64,000 bases of DNA from Blastocatellia bacterium UBA7656. Its GTDB lineage: Bacteria > Acidobacteriota > Blastocatellia > UBA7656. The stretch is taken from contig DLHY01000091.1 in assembly GCA_002483445.1 (NCBI GenBank), positions 1-64,000 on the forward strand. The letters run 5' to 3'. Positions 39,889-47,997 of the stretch are shown here, piece after piece. How positions within the stretch are numbered: position 1 is the first letter of the stretch; every line of letters begins with the position of its first letter. Position numbers and translations under genes: made by a program. Under the pieces are notes generated by a model. It was not told the DNA's origin, searched no databases, and worked only from the letters and a program-made list of their open reading frames with translations.

Positions 39889-42423
39889 ATGAGCAGTTCA
39901 AAAAATTCAACTCTCGGCTTCGCGCTCTCGCTGGCCACAATGCTTACAACCTGTCTGTCTCCGCTTCACGCGGCAGCCCAACAGCGCACTATTCGCGACG
40001 ACGCGGAGTCACGGCCTCGCAGAGTCGAATATAAAAGCCATGACGGGCCAGTGATTCGAGTGGGGCTGATGATGGATGTCGCCTCTTTGGCTATAAGCTC
40101 GACTGACGGTATCAACGTGCGGCGTTTGGATGAAGAAGATCGAAAGCCGGTTTATGCGGACGTGCGCGTTGAAGTGCGCTCCGTGACGGTCGCCGCGCCT
40201 GATATTCAGTATCGTGTCGAAGTCGCAAGCACGACTGATCCAACTACAGCGCGCAAAACAGCCGACGAAGTGAAGAAGAAATTCCGCGAGCAGGTCTCGA
40301 CCCAATACGACGCGAAATCGAAAAAATATACCGTGTTCGCGGGCCGCTTCCAGTCGAAAGAAGAAGCCTCGAATATGGTCGAGCGACTTCGGCGCAATGA
40401 TTTCAAATCCGCTCGCGTCGTGATGGATTCGAAAGACACCGCAGCCGGTAATGCGAAGAAAAGCTATGAGCCTCGCTACACCGAGACGCCTGCGCGCGCC
40501 ACGCGGCCAGTCCGGTTGCAACTGGTCGCGCTCGATGCAAGCAATCTCTTAGTGTCGAGCGACGATCTCATCATCATCACCGCCGCCGAGCCGGGGGCTG
40601 AGAAAACCGGGGCGACGAAACCCGCTGGATTCGCCCGCGAAAGCGCGATCAAAAACGATGAGCGCGATCAAAATTCGCGCCGCGATGAAATTGAGAATCG
40701 CTCTGCGACGATGAAACCGCTTGCGGTGAAAATCGGAAGCCGCGAGTATCGCGGCGAGATTCATCTCGCGCTCAACGAGCGCGGGCGAATCAATGTGATA
40801 AACGCATTGCCCGTCGAGCAATACCTTCGCGGGGTCGTGCCTATGGAGCTTTCTCCTGGAGCGTTTCCTGAAATCGAGGCGCTCAAGGCGCAGGCTGTAG
40901 CGGCGCGATCTTACGCCATTTCGCAGCAGGGCCGATACAGCGCGGAAGGATTCGATCTGCGCGACGACGCAGTGTCGCAAGTCTACGGCGGACTGACGGC
41001 TGAACATCCGCTCACTAATCGGGCGGTCGAAGAGACTCGCGGCGTCGTGGCTACGTATCGCGATGAGGACGGGCGCGACTCGCTCATAGAAGCTCTCTAC
41101 ACTTCGACCTGCGGGGGCAGGACAGAAAACAACGAGGCGATATTTTTAGGCAGGCCCCTTCCTTATCTTCGCTCAGTCGAGTGCGCGCCCGACTCCCAAT
41201 CGGCGCGCGAAGTGAAATCCAATCGTCAGACCGAATCGATTGCCAGCGCGGACGGGCGACTGCTCACCCGCGAGATTGCGCTGATGGATGTGCTGGGTTT
41301 TTCGATCCCCTCTCGCATCACTTCTCAATATCTGCGCGCTCAGGCCGATCACAATGAGCTTGTTGGCTGGGCTGATCAACTGGCCGCGCTCGCGCGCCGT
41401 AATCGCCCGCGTCGCGGACGGGATGCGACTCGATTGCCCGCGTTTGCGTCGCTCATCGCGTCGGCCCTTTACGGCGAAAGCCGCGCAGCGGCGCTCCTCT
41501 CGTCGGCTGATATCGATTACATGCTCGCAGGGCTTGGCGGCGAAGACATCCCGCGAGAGATGCGCGCCGACACGGCTCTGCTTTTGAAAGAGGGCATATT
41601 GCGACTCGCGGAAAACAGATTGAGCGCGCAGGCGACCATTACTCGCGCTATGGCCATTGAGACCATCGCCCGCGCGCTTTATCTCAAGCCTCAACTCTCG
41701 AATCTCAAATCCCAGACCTCTCGCCCGTCGGAATCGGGTCGCCTTGCAATCAACTCTTCGGAAAGCTCGCGCCCGCAGGCGAAGGCGGTCGTGATAGAAG
41801 GGGCTGATCGCGCGATCAGCGAGAGCAAATCTGCGCAATCGGCAGGTTTTGAGATTGAAAAAAATGCATGGTTGTTTCGCCGCCTCGGAGGAGAAAGCTA
41901 CGCGACCAATCGATTGACGCTCATAGGCGGCGAGAAAATCGTCTATCATCTGAACCTCGCAGGGCGAATCGATTTTCTTGAAGCTGAAGTCGCCGAGCGT
42001 GGAGCATCGAGCGACCGATTCTCCAGTGTAGCCTTCTGGCAGGAGCGCGTAAGCGCGGATGAGTTGAAGCGAAGGCTGGCGCGATTGCGCGGAGTCACGG
42101 GCGAGATAGACGACCTCGTGCCTGCCGAGTACGGCGCATCGGGCCGGGTGACGGAGATGGATGTAGTGAGCGGTGAGCGGAGAGTGCGACTTCGCGGCCA
42201 TCAGATTCGCAGCGCGCTCGGCCTCAAGGAAAATCTCTTCGTCATCGATGTGGAGCGCGACGAGCAGGGCCGCGCGACAGTGTTTGTGTTCACGGGCCGA
42301 GGCTGGGGTCACGGCGTAGGGATGTGCCAGACGGGGGCTTACGGTCTGGCGAAAGAAGGTTATTCCTACGCAGCCATACTTCAGAAGTATTACACCGGGG
42401 TGAGGATGAAGAAGGCTTACTGA
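39889..42423 (+). CDS. SPOR-SpoIID/LytB domain protein
   Basis: An 844-residue exported protein. After a signal peptide (about 1-31), a SPOR domain (about 100-155; QYRVEVASTTDPTTARKTAD, TVFAGRFQSKEEASNMVERL) binds denuded glycan. The SpoIID domain follows from about 285: LPVEQYLRGVVPMELSPGAF holds the catalytic Glu of this lytic-transglycosylase family, then ALKAQAVAARSYAIS, STCGGRTENNEA and, at the end, GRGWGHGVGMCQTGAYGLA. A long insert with an S-layer-like helical segment (TITRAMAIETIARALYL) splits the two halves. It probably acts on peptidoglycan during cell division in a diderm non-sporulator. The stop is followed at once by a GATGGGG tandem repeat. Confidence 0.87.
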   Translation: MSSSKNSTLGFALSLATMLTTCLSPLHAAAQQRTIRDDAESRPRRVEYKSHDGPVIRVGLMMDVASLAISSTDGINVRRLDEEDRKPVYADVRVEVRSVTVAAPDIQYRVEVASTTDPTTARKTADEVKKKFREQVSTQYDAKSKKYTVFAGRFQSKEEASNMVERLRRNDFKSARVVMDSKDTAAGNAKKSYEPRYTETPARATRPVRLQLVALDASNLLVSSDDLIIITAAEPGAEKTGATKPAGFARESAIKNDERDQNSRRDEIENRSATMKPLAVKIGSREYRGEIHLALNERGRINVINALPVEQYLRGVVPMELSPGAFPEIEALKAQAVAARSYAISQQGRYSAEGFDLRDDAVSQVYGGLTAEHPLTNRAVEETRGVVATYRDEDGRDSLIEALYTSTCGGRTENNEAIFLGRPLPYLRSVECAPDSQSAREVKSNRQTESIASADGRLLTREIALMDVLGFSIPSRITSQYLRAQADHNELVGWADQLAALARRNRPRRGRDATRLPAFASLIASALYGESRAAALLSSADIDYMLAGLGGEDIPREMRADTALLLKEGILRLAENRLSAQATITRAMAIETIARALYLKPQLSNLKSQTSRPSESGRLAINSSESSRPQAKAVVIEGADRAISESKSAQSAGFEIEKNAWLFRRLGGESYATNRLTLIGGEKIVYHLNLAGRIDFLEAEVAERGASSDRFSSVAFWQERVSADELKRRLARLRGVTGEIDDLVPAEYGASGRVTEMDVVSGERRVRLRGHQIRSALGLKENLFVIDVERDEQGRATVFVFTGRGWGHGVGMCQTGAYGLAKEGYSYAAILQKYYTGVRMKKAY

Positions 42424-42456
42424 TGGGGGATGAGAGATGGGAGATGGGGGATAGGA
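42423..42456. repeat. Short tandem repeat, GATGGGG units, abutting stop codon
   Basis: The SpoIID stop TGA is the first repeat unit: TGATGGGGGATGAGAGATGG, GAGATGGGGGATAGG. No complementary arm. Confidence 0.6.
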
Positions 42457-42589
42457 TGAAAAGATATTCTCGCCTCTTCACCTCTTCATTTCTTTTCTGT
42501 CGCGCGAAAATCAGGTAAAACTTATCGGGTGATCGCGACAGCTTCCGCCACTGTCTTGATTGCGCATCATTTTTTCATTGGAAGAGGCA

Positions 42590-43114
42590 ATGTCGGCATT
42601 TTCGAGAAAGATCAATATCGATATGGACTGGGTCGACGCGACAGCATTCGAGATACGCGGCACGCTCGATGATAACGTTCACTCTCTTGCGGCGCGGCTT
42701 GTGGTGAGCTTTCCTGAATTCGTCATTCGCAGCGCCACGGGCGAGATAACTCGTATGCCTTACATGGGCTATTGCACGGGCGCGGTGGGCGCGCTCTCGC
42801 GACTCGAAGGCGAAAAGATAGGTCGCGGATTTCGCCGACGCGCTGCCGAAATACTGGGAGGAGCGGAAAGCTGCAATCACCTTCACACTCTGATTTTCAA
42901 CATGGGCGTGAGCGCGTTTCAGATGAATTATGTCGCGGCGAAGAAGCGGCCCGGCGCTGAAGAACTCATACGCAGGGCAGCCGATGACGCGGCTGTGCGT
43001 CGTCAGATGGTGCTGGGATGGATGCCTCAGTTGAAAAACTCGTGCTACCTGTTCAGCGATGCCGCCGACGCGCTCTTTCAGATCGAAAGCAAACAAATCG
43101 AGGATGATGAATGA
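42590..43114 (+). CDS. DUF2889 family protein
   Basis: A 174-residue protein of the DUF2889 family: DMDWVDATAFEIRGTLDDNV, then GYCTGAVGALSRLEGEKIGRG, and the conserved CNHLHTLIFNMGVSAFQ, with Cys/His residues suited to metal binding. The family is unassigned, but often lies beside acyl-CoA/hydratase genes as here (MaoC downstream). GAAGAGG precedes ATG 42590. Cytoplasmic. Confidence 0.75.
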   Translation: MSAFSRKINIDMDWVDATAFEIRGTLDDNVHSLAARLVVSFPEFVIRSATGEITRMPYMGYCTGAVGALSRLEGEKIGRGFRRRAAEILGGAESCNHLHTLIFNMGVSAFQMNYVAAKKRPGAEELIRRAADDAAVRRQMVLGWMPQLKNSCYLFSDAADALFQIESKQIEDDE

Positions 43115-43120
43115 CGAGCA

Positions 43121-43153
43121 GATGAATGGGAGAATGGGAGAATGGGAGATGAA
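43121..43153. repeat. Short tandem repeat, ATGGGAGA units
   Basis: Three perfect 8-bp units (ATGGGAGA) follow the DUF2889 stop by about 10 bp and precede the ribosome-binding site of the MaoC gene. Confidence 0.65.
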
Positions 43154-43199
43154 GCGTCATAGTTTCTATTCCCCCACTCGTCTCCGGAGGAGATCGATA

Positions 43200-43640
43200 A
43201 TGGGAAAATACTTTGAAGATTTCGAAGTGGGTCAGGAGACTCTGACCGCAGGACGCACGATCACGGAAGCCGACATCGTAAATTTTGCTGGGATTACGGG
43301 AGATTGGAACGAGATTCATACCAACAAGGAACTTGCCGAGCGAGGCCCGTTCGGTCAGCGCATAGCGCACGGCGCGCTCATCTTTTCCATCTCTACGGGT
43401 CTGAGCGTGAGGCTTGGCCTGACTTACGACACGATCATCGCTTTCTACGGGCTTGATCGTTTGAGGTTCGTAAAGCCGACTTTCATCGGCGACACGATCC
43501 TCGTGCGCACTGAGGTAAAAGAGAAGACCGAGCGCGACCAGTCGAGCGGCATCATTACCACACTCAACGAAGTCATCAATCAGCGCAATGAGGTCGTCGT
43601 CAGCTACATTGCCAAATCTTTGATCAAGCGTCGCGCATAA
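43200..43640 (+). CDS. MaoC-like (R)-specific enoyl-CoA hydratase
   Basis: A 146-residue hotdog-fold hydratase of the MaoC type. TITEADIVNFAGITGDWNEIHTN carries the catalytic Asp and His (about D30 and H36), and FGQRIAHGALIFSISTGL the second half of the pocket. It hydrates trans-2-enoyl-CoA. GGAGGAGATCG supports ATG 43200, whereas a longer frame reads through the repeat. It may work with the DUF2889 protein and the acyl-CoA dehydrogenase and thiolase elsewhere in the window. Confidence 0.88.
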   Translation: MGKYFEDFEVGQETLTAGRTITEADIVNFAGITGDWNEIHTNKELAERGPFGQRIAHGALIFSISTGLSVRLGLTYDTIIAFYGLDRLRFVKPTFIGDTILVRTEVKEKTERDQSSGIITTLNEVINQRNEVVVSYIAKSLIKRRA

Positions 43641-43643
43641 CTC

Positions 43644-44162
43644 TCACGACTCGGCGCGGTTGTACACCAGCTTTATTGACTGAATCCCGCGCGGCCCGCT
43701 GATCGAGATGGTCACGGTCAGGGTCTTTCCGTCCTGGGACAGTTCGCGCCTTTCGGCGGTGTCGGTGTGAAAGGTGTCGCCGCCGCCGCGAAGTTGAAAC
43801 GAAGTTGAAGACTTCGACTCAAGCTTCATCTTGTCCCATTTGGTTTTCGACTTGACCTCGCCGTTGCCGATGGACGCAGGATTCGTCTCGCCTCGCCCGT
43901 CGCTGTAATAAGTGAACTCCTGGTTGCCGGTGTTCCCGTTCAGATTGATCTTTCGCAGGATTTTAAGCTCAGGCTCTTTGTGGGTGATGACGAGCATGAC
44001 CTCTGCGTTTGCGAGACCGGTGCGCGCGAGCGGTCCAAGATTGCTCTTTGATCGGTCGAAAGTCCACGTCCCGCTGAAATCCGGTTTGGCGTCTTTGGGT
44101 TTGTTGTCCTGCGCGAGAGCGATGCTCGCGCACATAAGCAAAAACACAATGATCTTTCTCAT
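43644..44162 (-). CDS. Secreted lipocalin-like hypothetical protein
   Basis: A 172-residue exported protein: signal peptide (MRKIIVFLLMCASIALAQ) and the motif DFSGTWTFDRSKSNLGP, which is widespread in acidobacterial secreted proteins, followed by beta-rich strands (LVITHKEPELKILRKI, QEFTYYSDGRGET, LTVTISISGPRG). A small lipocalin-like barrel is likely. No function can be stated. Convergent with the MaoC gene (3 bp between stops). Confidence 0.72.
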   Translation of the reverse strand: MRKIIVFLLMCASIALAQDNKPKDAKPDFSGTWTFDRSKSNLGPLARTGLANAEVMLVITHKEPELKILRKINLNGNTGNQEFTYYSDGRGETNPASIGNGEVKSKTKWDKMKLESKSSTSFQLRGGGDTFHTDTAERRELSQDGKTLTVTISISGPRGIQSIKLVYNRAES

Positions 44163-44216
44163 AAGCGGGATAATCTCTCTAGCGTCGCGCCGCAGTCAAG
44201 TCGCTCTCACGGATCA

Positions 44217-44245
44217 TTGTTAGCGCCCCTCGGCTTCGATATAAT
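44217..44245 (+). promoter_or_regulatory. Sigma-70-type promoter of the amidohydrolase gene
   Basis: TTGTTA at 44217-44222, 17-bp spacer, perfect TATAAT at 44240-44245. Transcription would start near 44252, giving a leader of about 117 bases that includes the ACTGAAA repeat. Confidence 0.6.
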
Positions 44246-44310
44246 TCCGCCCGCTTCGATAATGTTCCCGCAGGAGTCTTTCGGTCAGTCAGTGATGACG
44301 CTCTGAAAGA

Positions 44311-44354
44311 ATGAGAAACTGAAAACTGAAAACCGAAAACTGAAAACTGTTTTC
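44311..44354. repeat. Short tandem repeat, ACTGAAA units
   Basis: Five 7-bp units (ACTGAAA with one ACCGAAA) end in CTGTTTTCC just before the ribosome-binding site of the amidohydrolase gene. Reverse-complement of the unit at 28008. Confidence 0.7.
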
Positions 44355-44368
44355 CAAGGAGCCAGTTA

Positions 44369-45703
44369 ATGATCAGACTTCGTTTGTTTGCACTCTTCCT
44401 CGTCCTTGCCTCAATCGCTTTGCCTGCCGCGCGGCTTTCCGAAGTTCGGGCGCAATCGAATGTGAAAGTCGTTTACGCCGGACGATTGATCGATGGGACA
44501 TCGAATACTGTTCGCTCGAATGTCTCGATTATCATCGAACGCGACCGCATACGCGAAGTCAGAGACGGTCGCGCCACCATCGAAGGCGCGGAAGTAATCG
44601 ACCTCGGCGACTCGACTGTTATGCCGGGATTTATAGATTGTCACACGCACATGACGATGGAGCTTGGGCGCGGCGCGGCGAATGTCTTTTTAGGCATGGG
44701 CCGCAGGGATTCGGATATCGCGCTCGCCTCGACCGTCTACACCCGTCGGACTTTGATGGCGGGATTCACTACCGTTCGCGATGTCGGCTCGGCCAACTTC
44801 ATCGACATAAGTCTGCGCGATCAGATAAACGCCGGAACGATCACAGGGCCGAGAATGTTCGTCGCGGCGCGGGCGCTTTCGATAACGGGCGGGCATGGAG
44901 ATTTCGGAGGCATACGCCAGGACCTCGTCCCTGAACCGGGCTATCGCGAAGGAATAATCAACTCTCCCGAAGACGGTGTTCGCGCGGTGCGTTACTTCGC
45001 CAAGTACGGCGCGGATCACATCAAGATCACCGCGACAGGCGGCGTGCTATCGATAGCCGATTCCGGGTCGGGACAGCAGTTCACTCTCGAAGAGATGAAG
45101 GCCATAGTCGACACGGCTCGAATGCTCCATCGCAAGGTCGCCGCGCACGCGCATGGGGCCGAAGGATTGAAAGACGCTCTGAGGGCGGGAGTCGCTTCCA
45201 TCGAGCATGGAACGTATCTCGATGATGAAGCCATCGCATTGTTCAAAAAGCATGGGGCATATCTCGTGCCAACGATCATCGCGGGAAAGACCGTGGAGAT
45301 GGCGGCAAAGATACCGGGCTTTTTTCCTCCGGCGATAGAAGTGAAAGCGCGAGCGATAGGGCCTCTGATTCAGGGCGCGTTTGCAAAAGCGTATCGCGGC
45401 GGAGTGAAGATAGCATTTGGAACAGACGCGGGAGTTTTCCCGCACGGTCAGAACGCGAAAGAGTTTGAATACATGGTCGAAGCCGGTATGCCTGCGATAG
45501 AGGCGATACTTTCAGCCACTCGCAACGCGGCTGATCTGATGGATCAGTCAGCGAGCATCGGCAGCGTTCAATCGGGTAGATTCGCTGACATCATCGCGGT
45601 CAAAGGCGACCCGACGGCTGATATCAAACTGCTTCAGAAAATCGACTTCGTGATGAAAGGCGGCGCGGTTTATAAGCGGGACGGAAAGCCAGTCTTGCAG
45701 TAG
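44369..45703 (+). CDS. Secreted amidohydrolase (imidazolonepropionase/prolidase-like)
   Basis: A 444-residue binuclear-metal amidohydrolase with signal peptide (about 1-28). The metal ligands are in the expected order: GFIDCHTHMTM, KITATGGVLS (in place of the bridging Lys), VAAHAHGAEG, SIEHGTYLD and FGTDAGVFPH. The arrangement matches secreted Xaa-Pro dipeptidase-type amidohydrolases. It probably cleaves dipeptides or amides outside the cytoplasm. AAGGAGCC precedes the ATG. The stop codon is the first bases of a GGGGTCA repeat. Confidence 0.87.
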   Translation: MIRLRLFALFLVLASIALPAARLSEVRAQSNVKVVYAGRLIDGTSNTVRSNVSIIIERDRIREVRDGRATIEGAEVIDLGDSTVMPGFIDCHTHMTMELGRGAANVFLGMGRRDSDIALASTVYTRRTLMAGFTTVRDVGSANFIDISLRDQINAGTITGPRMFVAARALSITGGHGDFGGIRQDLVPEPGYREGIINSPEDGVRAVRYFAKYGADHIKITATGGVLSIADSGSGQQFTLEEMKAIVDTARMLHRKVAAHAHGAEGLKDALRAGVASIEHGTYLDDEAIALFKKHGAYLVPTIIAGKTVEMAAKIPGFFPPAIEVKARAIGPLIQGAFAKAYRGGVKIAFGTDAGVFPHGQNAKEFEYMVEAGMPAIEAILSATRNAADLMDQSASIGSVQSGRFADIIAVKGDPTADIKLLQKIDFVMKGGAVYKRDGKPVLQ

Positions 45704-45734
45704 GCAGGGGTCAGGGATCAGGGGTCAGGGGTCG
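45704..45734. repeat. Short tandem repeat, GGGGTCA units, abutting stop codon
   Basis: TAG followed by GCAGGGGTCAGGGATCAGGG, GTCAGGGGTC. The first 19 bases from TAG equal the bases after the thiolase stop codon at 28151-28169 (minus strand). Confidence 0.65.
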
Positions 45735-45791
45735 GTTGGGCGTCTTGATTGATGCTCTGCTGATGATCGAGAGTATAATGCTTTGGGTGTG

Positions 45792-45812
45792 GCGCAAGCT
45801 GTTAGCTTGCGC
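45792..45812. repeat. Short perfect palindrome, REP-like, before the Septu genes
   Basis: GCGCAAGCT, GTT, AGCTTGCGC. Preceded by GTGG (45789-45792), the tetranucleotide typical of REP elements mobilised by RAYT transposases; no RAYT gene is in the window. Confidence 0.6.
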
Positions 45813-45855
45813 TTGATGGCATTTCAACTGTTGAAGCAATGCGCAGAGCATAATT

Positions 45856-47232
45856 ATGGCCGCAAAAATCCGCACAAAGAAAAAAGCCGAAGCCGTCACG
45901 CCGGTTTACTTCCTGTCGCTGACGGTTGAGAACGTGCGCTGTTTCGGCGAGAAGCAAACGCTTGATTTGTCGGACGGCAAAGGCCGCCCCGCGCAGTGGA
46001 CGATTTTGTTGGGAGAGAATGGCGTTGGGAAGACGACGTTGCTTCAGTGTTTGGCTGCGCTTGCTCCAATCGAAGAGAAGTCTATTAAGATTTTAGTACC
46101 CAGGTATATTCCGTCCTCCAGAATAGTTTTCTTTGAATGGAATCCTTGCAGAGGTGAAAGGAAGATTGACGCTTTTCACATCCAATGTTCTTTTTTCAAA
46201 GGGGATAAGTTGACGGAATATGTAGTTGATGCGCAAGTGATCGACCTCTACATCAAAGATATCCGAAGGGAGTTCGGGGTGAACCTCCAAATGAACTTAA
46301 AGGGGTACCAACCACTCGGAGAGGTCATATGCTTCGGCTACGGCGCATCAAGACGAATGAGCGAAACATCTATTTCTGATATTTCAAAAGATGATCCGAC
46401 AGCCAGCCTGTTTTCTGAAAACGTCGCCTTGATGAATGCTGAGGAATGGCTACTCCAAACTGACTACACGTCGAGAATAAGTTCGCCTATTCAGAAACGC
46501 ACTCAACAACGCCTTGAGCAAATAAAAGATGTTCTCATCGAACTACTGCCCGATGTTGATGACATGAGGTTCACTCAACCCACAGAGTCTCAAATGATCC
46601 CTCGCGTCGAATTCAAAACCCCTTACGGCTGGGTTTCGATCAAAGATTTGGGTCTCGGATATAAAACTCTGATCGCGTGGATGGTCGATTTCGCCGCTCG
46701 CATGTTCGAACGCTATCCGAAAAGTCCGAACCCGCTCGCCGAGCCTGCAATCGTTTTGGTTGACGAAATCGATCTTCATCTTCATCCCAAGTGGCAGCGC
46801 GAGTTGATAAGTCATCTGACTAAACTTTTTCCGAACACTCAGTTCATCGCAACCGCGCACAGCCCGCTCGTTGTGCAGGCGGCTTCAAACGCGAATATAG
46901 TTTTGCTTCGACGCGAAGGCGATCATGTAGTAATCGATAACGATGTCAAAGCGATTCGCGGATGGCGCATAGATCAGGTGCTAACGAGCGATCTGTTCGG
47001 ACTCGAAAGCGCGCGTCCGCCTTATCTCGATGCCGCGTTTGCCGAGCGCGAAAAAATTCTTTCGAAAAGCAGGCTGACCAAAAAAGACAAAGCAAGACTC
47101 CGCGAGCTTGAATCAGAAATCAGCAATCTGCCTTATGGCGAAACGTCCGCAGACATCGAGGCTATTGATATAATTCGACGCGCCGCTCAACATATCAAAC
47201 AGCAACCGGCTCCTGATGATTCGAATAAATAA
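45856..47232 (+). CDS. ptuA: Septu-type ATPase (PtuA-like)
   Basis: A 458-residue ABC/SMC-like ATPase (AAA_21/AAA_23 type). Walker A is LLGENGVGKTT (about 51-61); Walker B is IVLVDEIDLHLHP (D303, E304); then FIATAHSPLVVQ, the H-loop. The C-terminus (LESARPPYLDAAFAERE, then ELESEISNLPYGET) fits the PtuA/retron-associated ATPase group. In Septu defence PtuA senses phage infection and controls the HNH nuclease PtuB, whose gene overlaps by 17 bp downstream. A TATAAT at 45774-45779 may be the promoter's -10. Less GC-rich than neighbours, suggesting an island. Confidence 0.82.
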   Translation: MAAKIRTKKKAEAVTPVYFLSLTVENVRCFGEKQTLDLSDGKGRPAQWTILLGENGVGKTTLLQCLAALAPIEEKSIKILVPRYIPSSRIVFFEWNPCRGERKIDAFHIQCSFFKGDKLTEYVVDAQVIDLYIKDIRREFGVNLQMNLKGYQPLGEVICFGYGASRRMSETSISDISKDDPTASLFSENVALMNAEEWLLQTDYTSRISSPIQKRTQQRLEQIKDVLIELLPDVDDMRFTQPTESQMIPRVEFKTPYGWVSIKDLGLGYKTLIAWMVDFAARMFERYPKSPNPLAEPAIVLVDEIDLHLHPKWQRELISHLTKLFPNTQFIATAHSPLVVQAASNANIVLLRREGDHVVIDNDVKAIRGWRIDQVLTSDLFGLESARPPYLDAAFAEREKILSKSRLTKKDKARLRELESEISNLPYGETSADIEAIDIIRRAAQHIKQQPAPDDSNK

Positions 47233-47989
47233 ACCGAAACAACCGCCCGATGTTCTGCTAAAGAAAGGGGCGAAGCAGAGGCGCAAGCTTTGCGCTCTCT
47301 ACAGCCGCTACAGACACGACTATGACAGCGGCGCGAGAACTTTCCACTCTCATTTTGATCGCGAGATATACGCCCACGAAACAGTCAAGCGAGTGCTGAT
47401 TCAATCGCAACACGGCAAGTGCTGCTTCTGCGAAGCGAGAATCACTCACATCGTTGAAGGAGACGTTGAGCATTTCCGACCCAAAGCCGGATACCGTCAG
47501 AATCCGAAAGATGAACTTCAAAGGCCCGGTTATTACTGGCTGGTTTATGAATGGAGCAATCTGCTTCTGTCCTGCCCGAAATGCAATCGACGATTCAAAG
47601 GAAATCTTTTCCCGCTCATCAATCCGTCTGAACGCTGTGTGTCGCATCGAGGCAAAATAAACCGCGAACAGCCGCTCTTCATCAATCCGGCTAAGGATGA
47701 TCCCCAAGAGTTCATCTCTTTCAAACGAGACAGAGCTTATGCGCTTAACGACAATGCCAGAGACGAAGCGACGATCAAAATGTTGGGGCTTGATCGAGTA
47801 GAGTTGAATCAGGAACGGCGTGATCATTATGAGAAGCTGCGTTTGATTTATTTTCTTGCCTTTGCTGACCCGCCTCATCCATTAAGCCGTGAAGCAAAAG
47901 CATTGCTCGAAAAAGCAGTCAAAGAATCAGAACCTTATTCGGCTATGGCCCGCGCTGCGATAGCTTCCCGTTTTTCGCCCGATGCCTGA
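47216..47989 (+). CDS. ptuB: Septu-type HNH endonuclease (PtuB-like, TIGR02646 family)
   Basis: A 257-residue HNH nuclease. C69-C70-F-C72 EARI, then VEGDVEHFRPKAGY (H86), YYWLVYEWSNLLLSCPKCNR (C120, C123) and RFKGNLFPL, exactly the TIGR02646 layout shared by PtuB and the retron Ec78-associated nuclease. ATG 47216 lies inside ptuA, implying coupled translation. With no reverse transcriptase in the window, the retron version of the system can be excluded locally; a plain Septu pair remains. After it comes a small hairpin (ACAGCC/GGCTGT, 47991-48007) that overlaps the convergent gene. Confidence 0.85.
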   Translation: MIRINKPKQPPDVLLKKGAKQRRKLCALYSRYRHDYDSGARTFHSHFDREIYAHETVKRVLIQSQHGKCCFCEARITHIVEGDVEHFRPKAGYRQNPKDELQRPGYYWLVYEWSNLLLSCPKCNRRFKGNLFPLINPSERCVSHRGKINREQPLFINPAKDDPQEFISFKRDRAYALNDNARDEATIKMLGLDRVELNQERRDHYEKLRLIYFLAFADPPHPLSREAKALLEKAVKESEPYSAMARAAIASRFSPDA

Positions 47990-47997
47990 TACAGCCC

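Noticed and set aside
45856..47989. Retron Ec78-like defence system
   Set aside because: The ATPase/HNH pair fits, but there is no reverse transcriptase or msr/msd-like element within the window.
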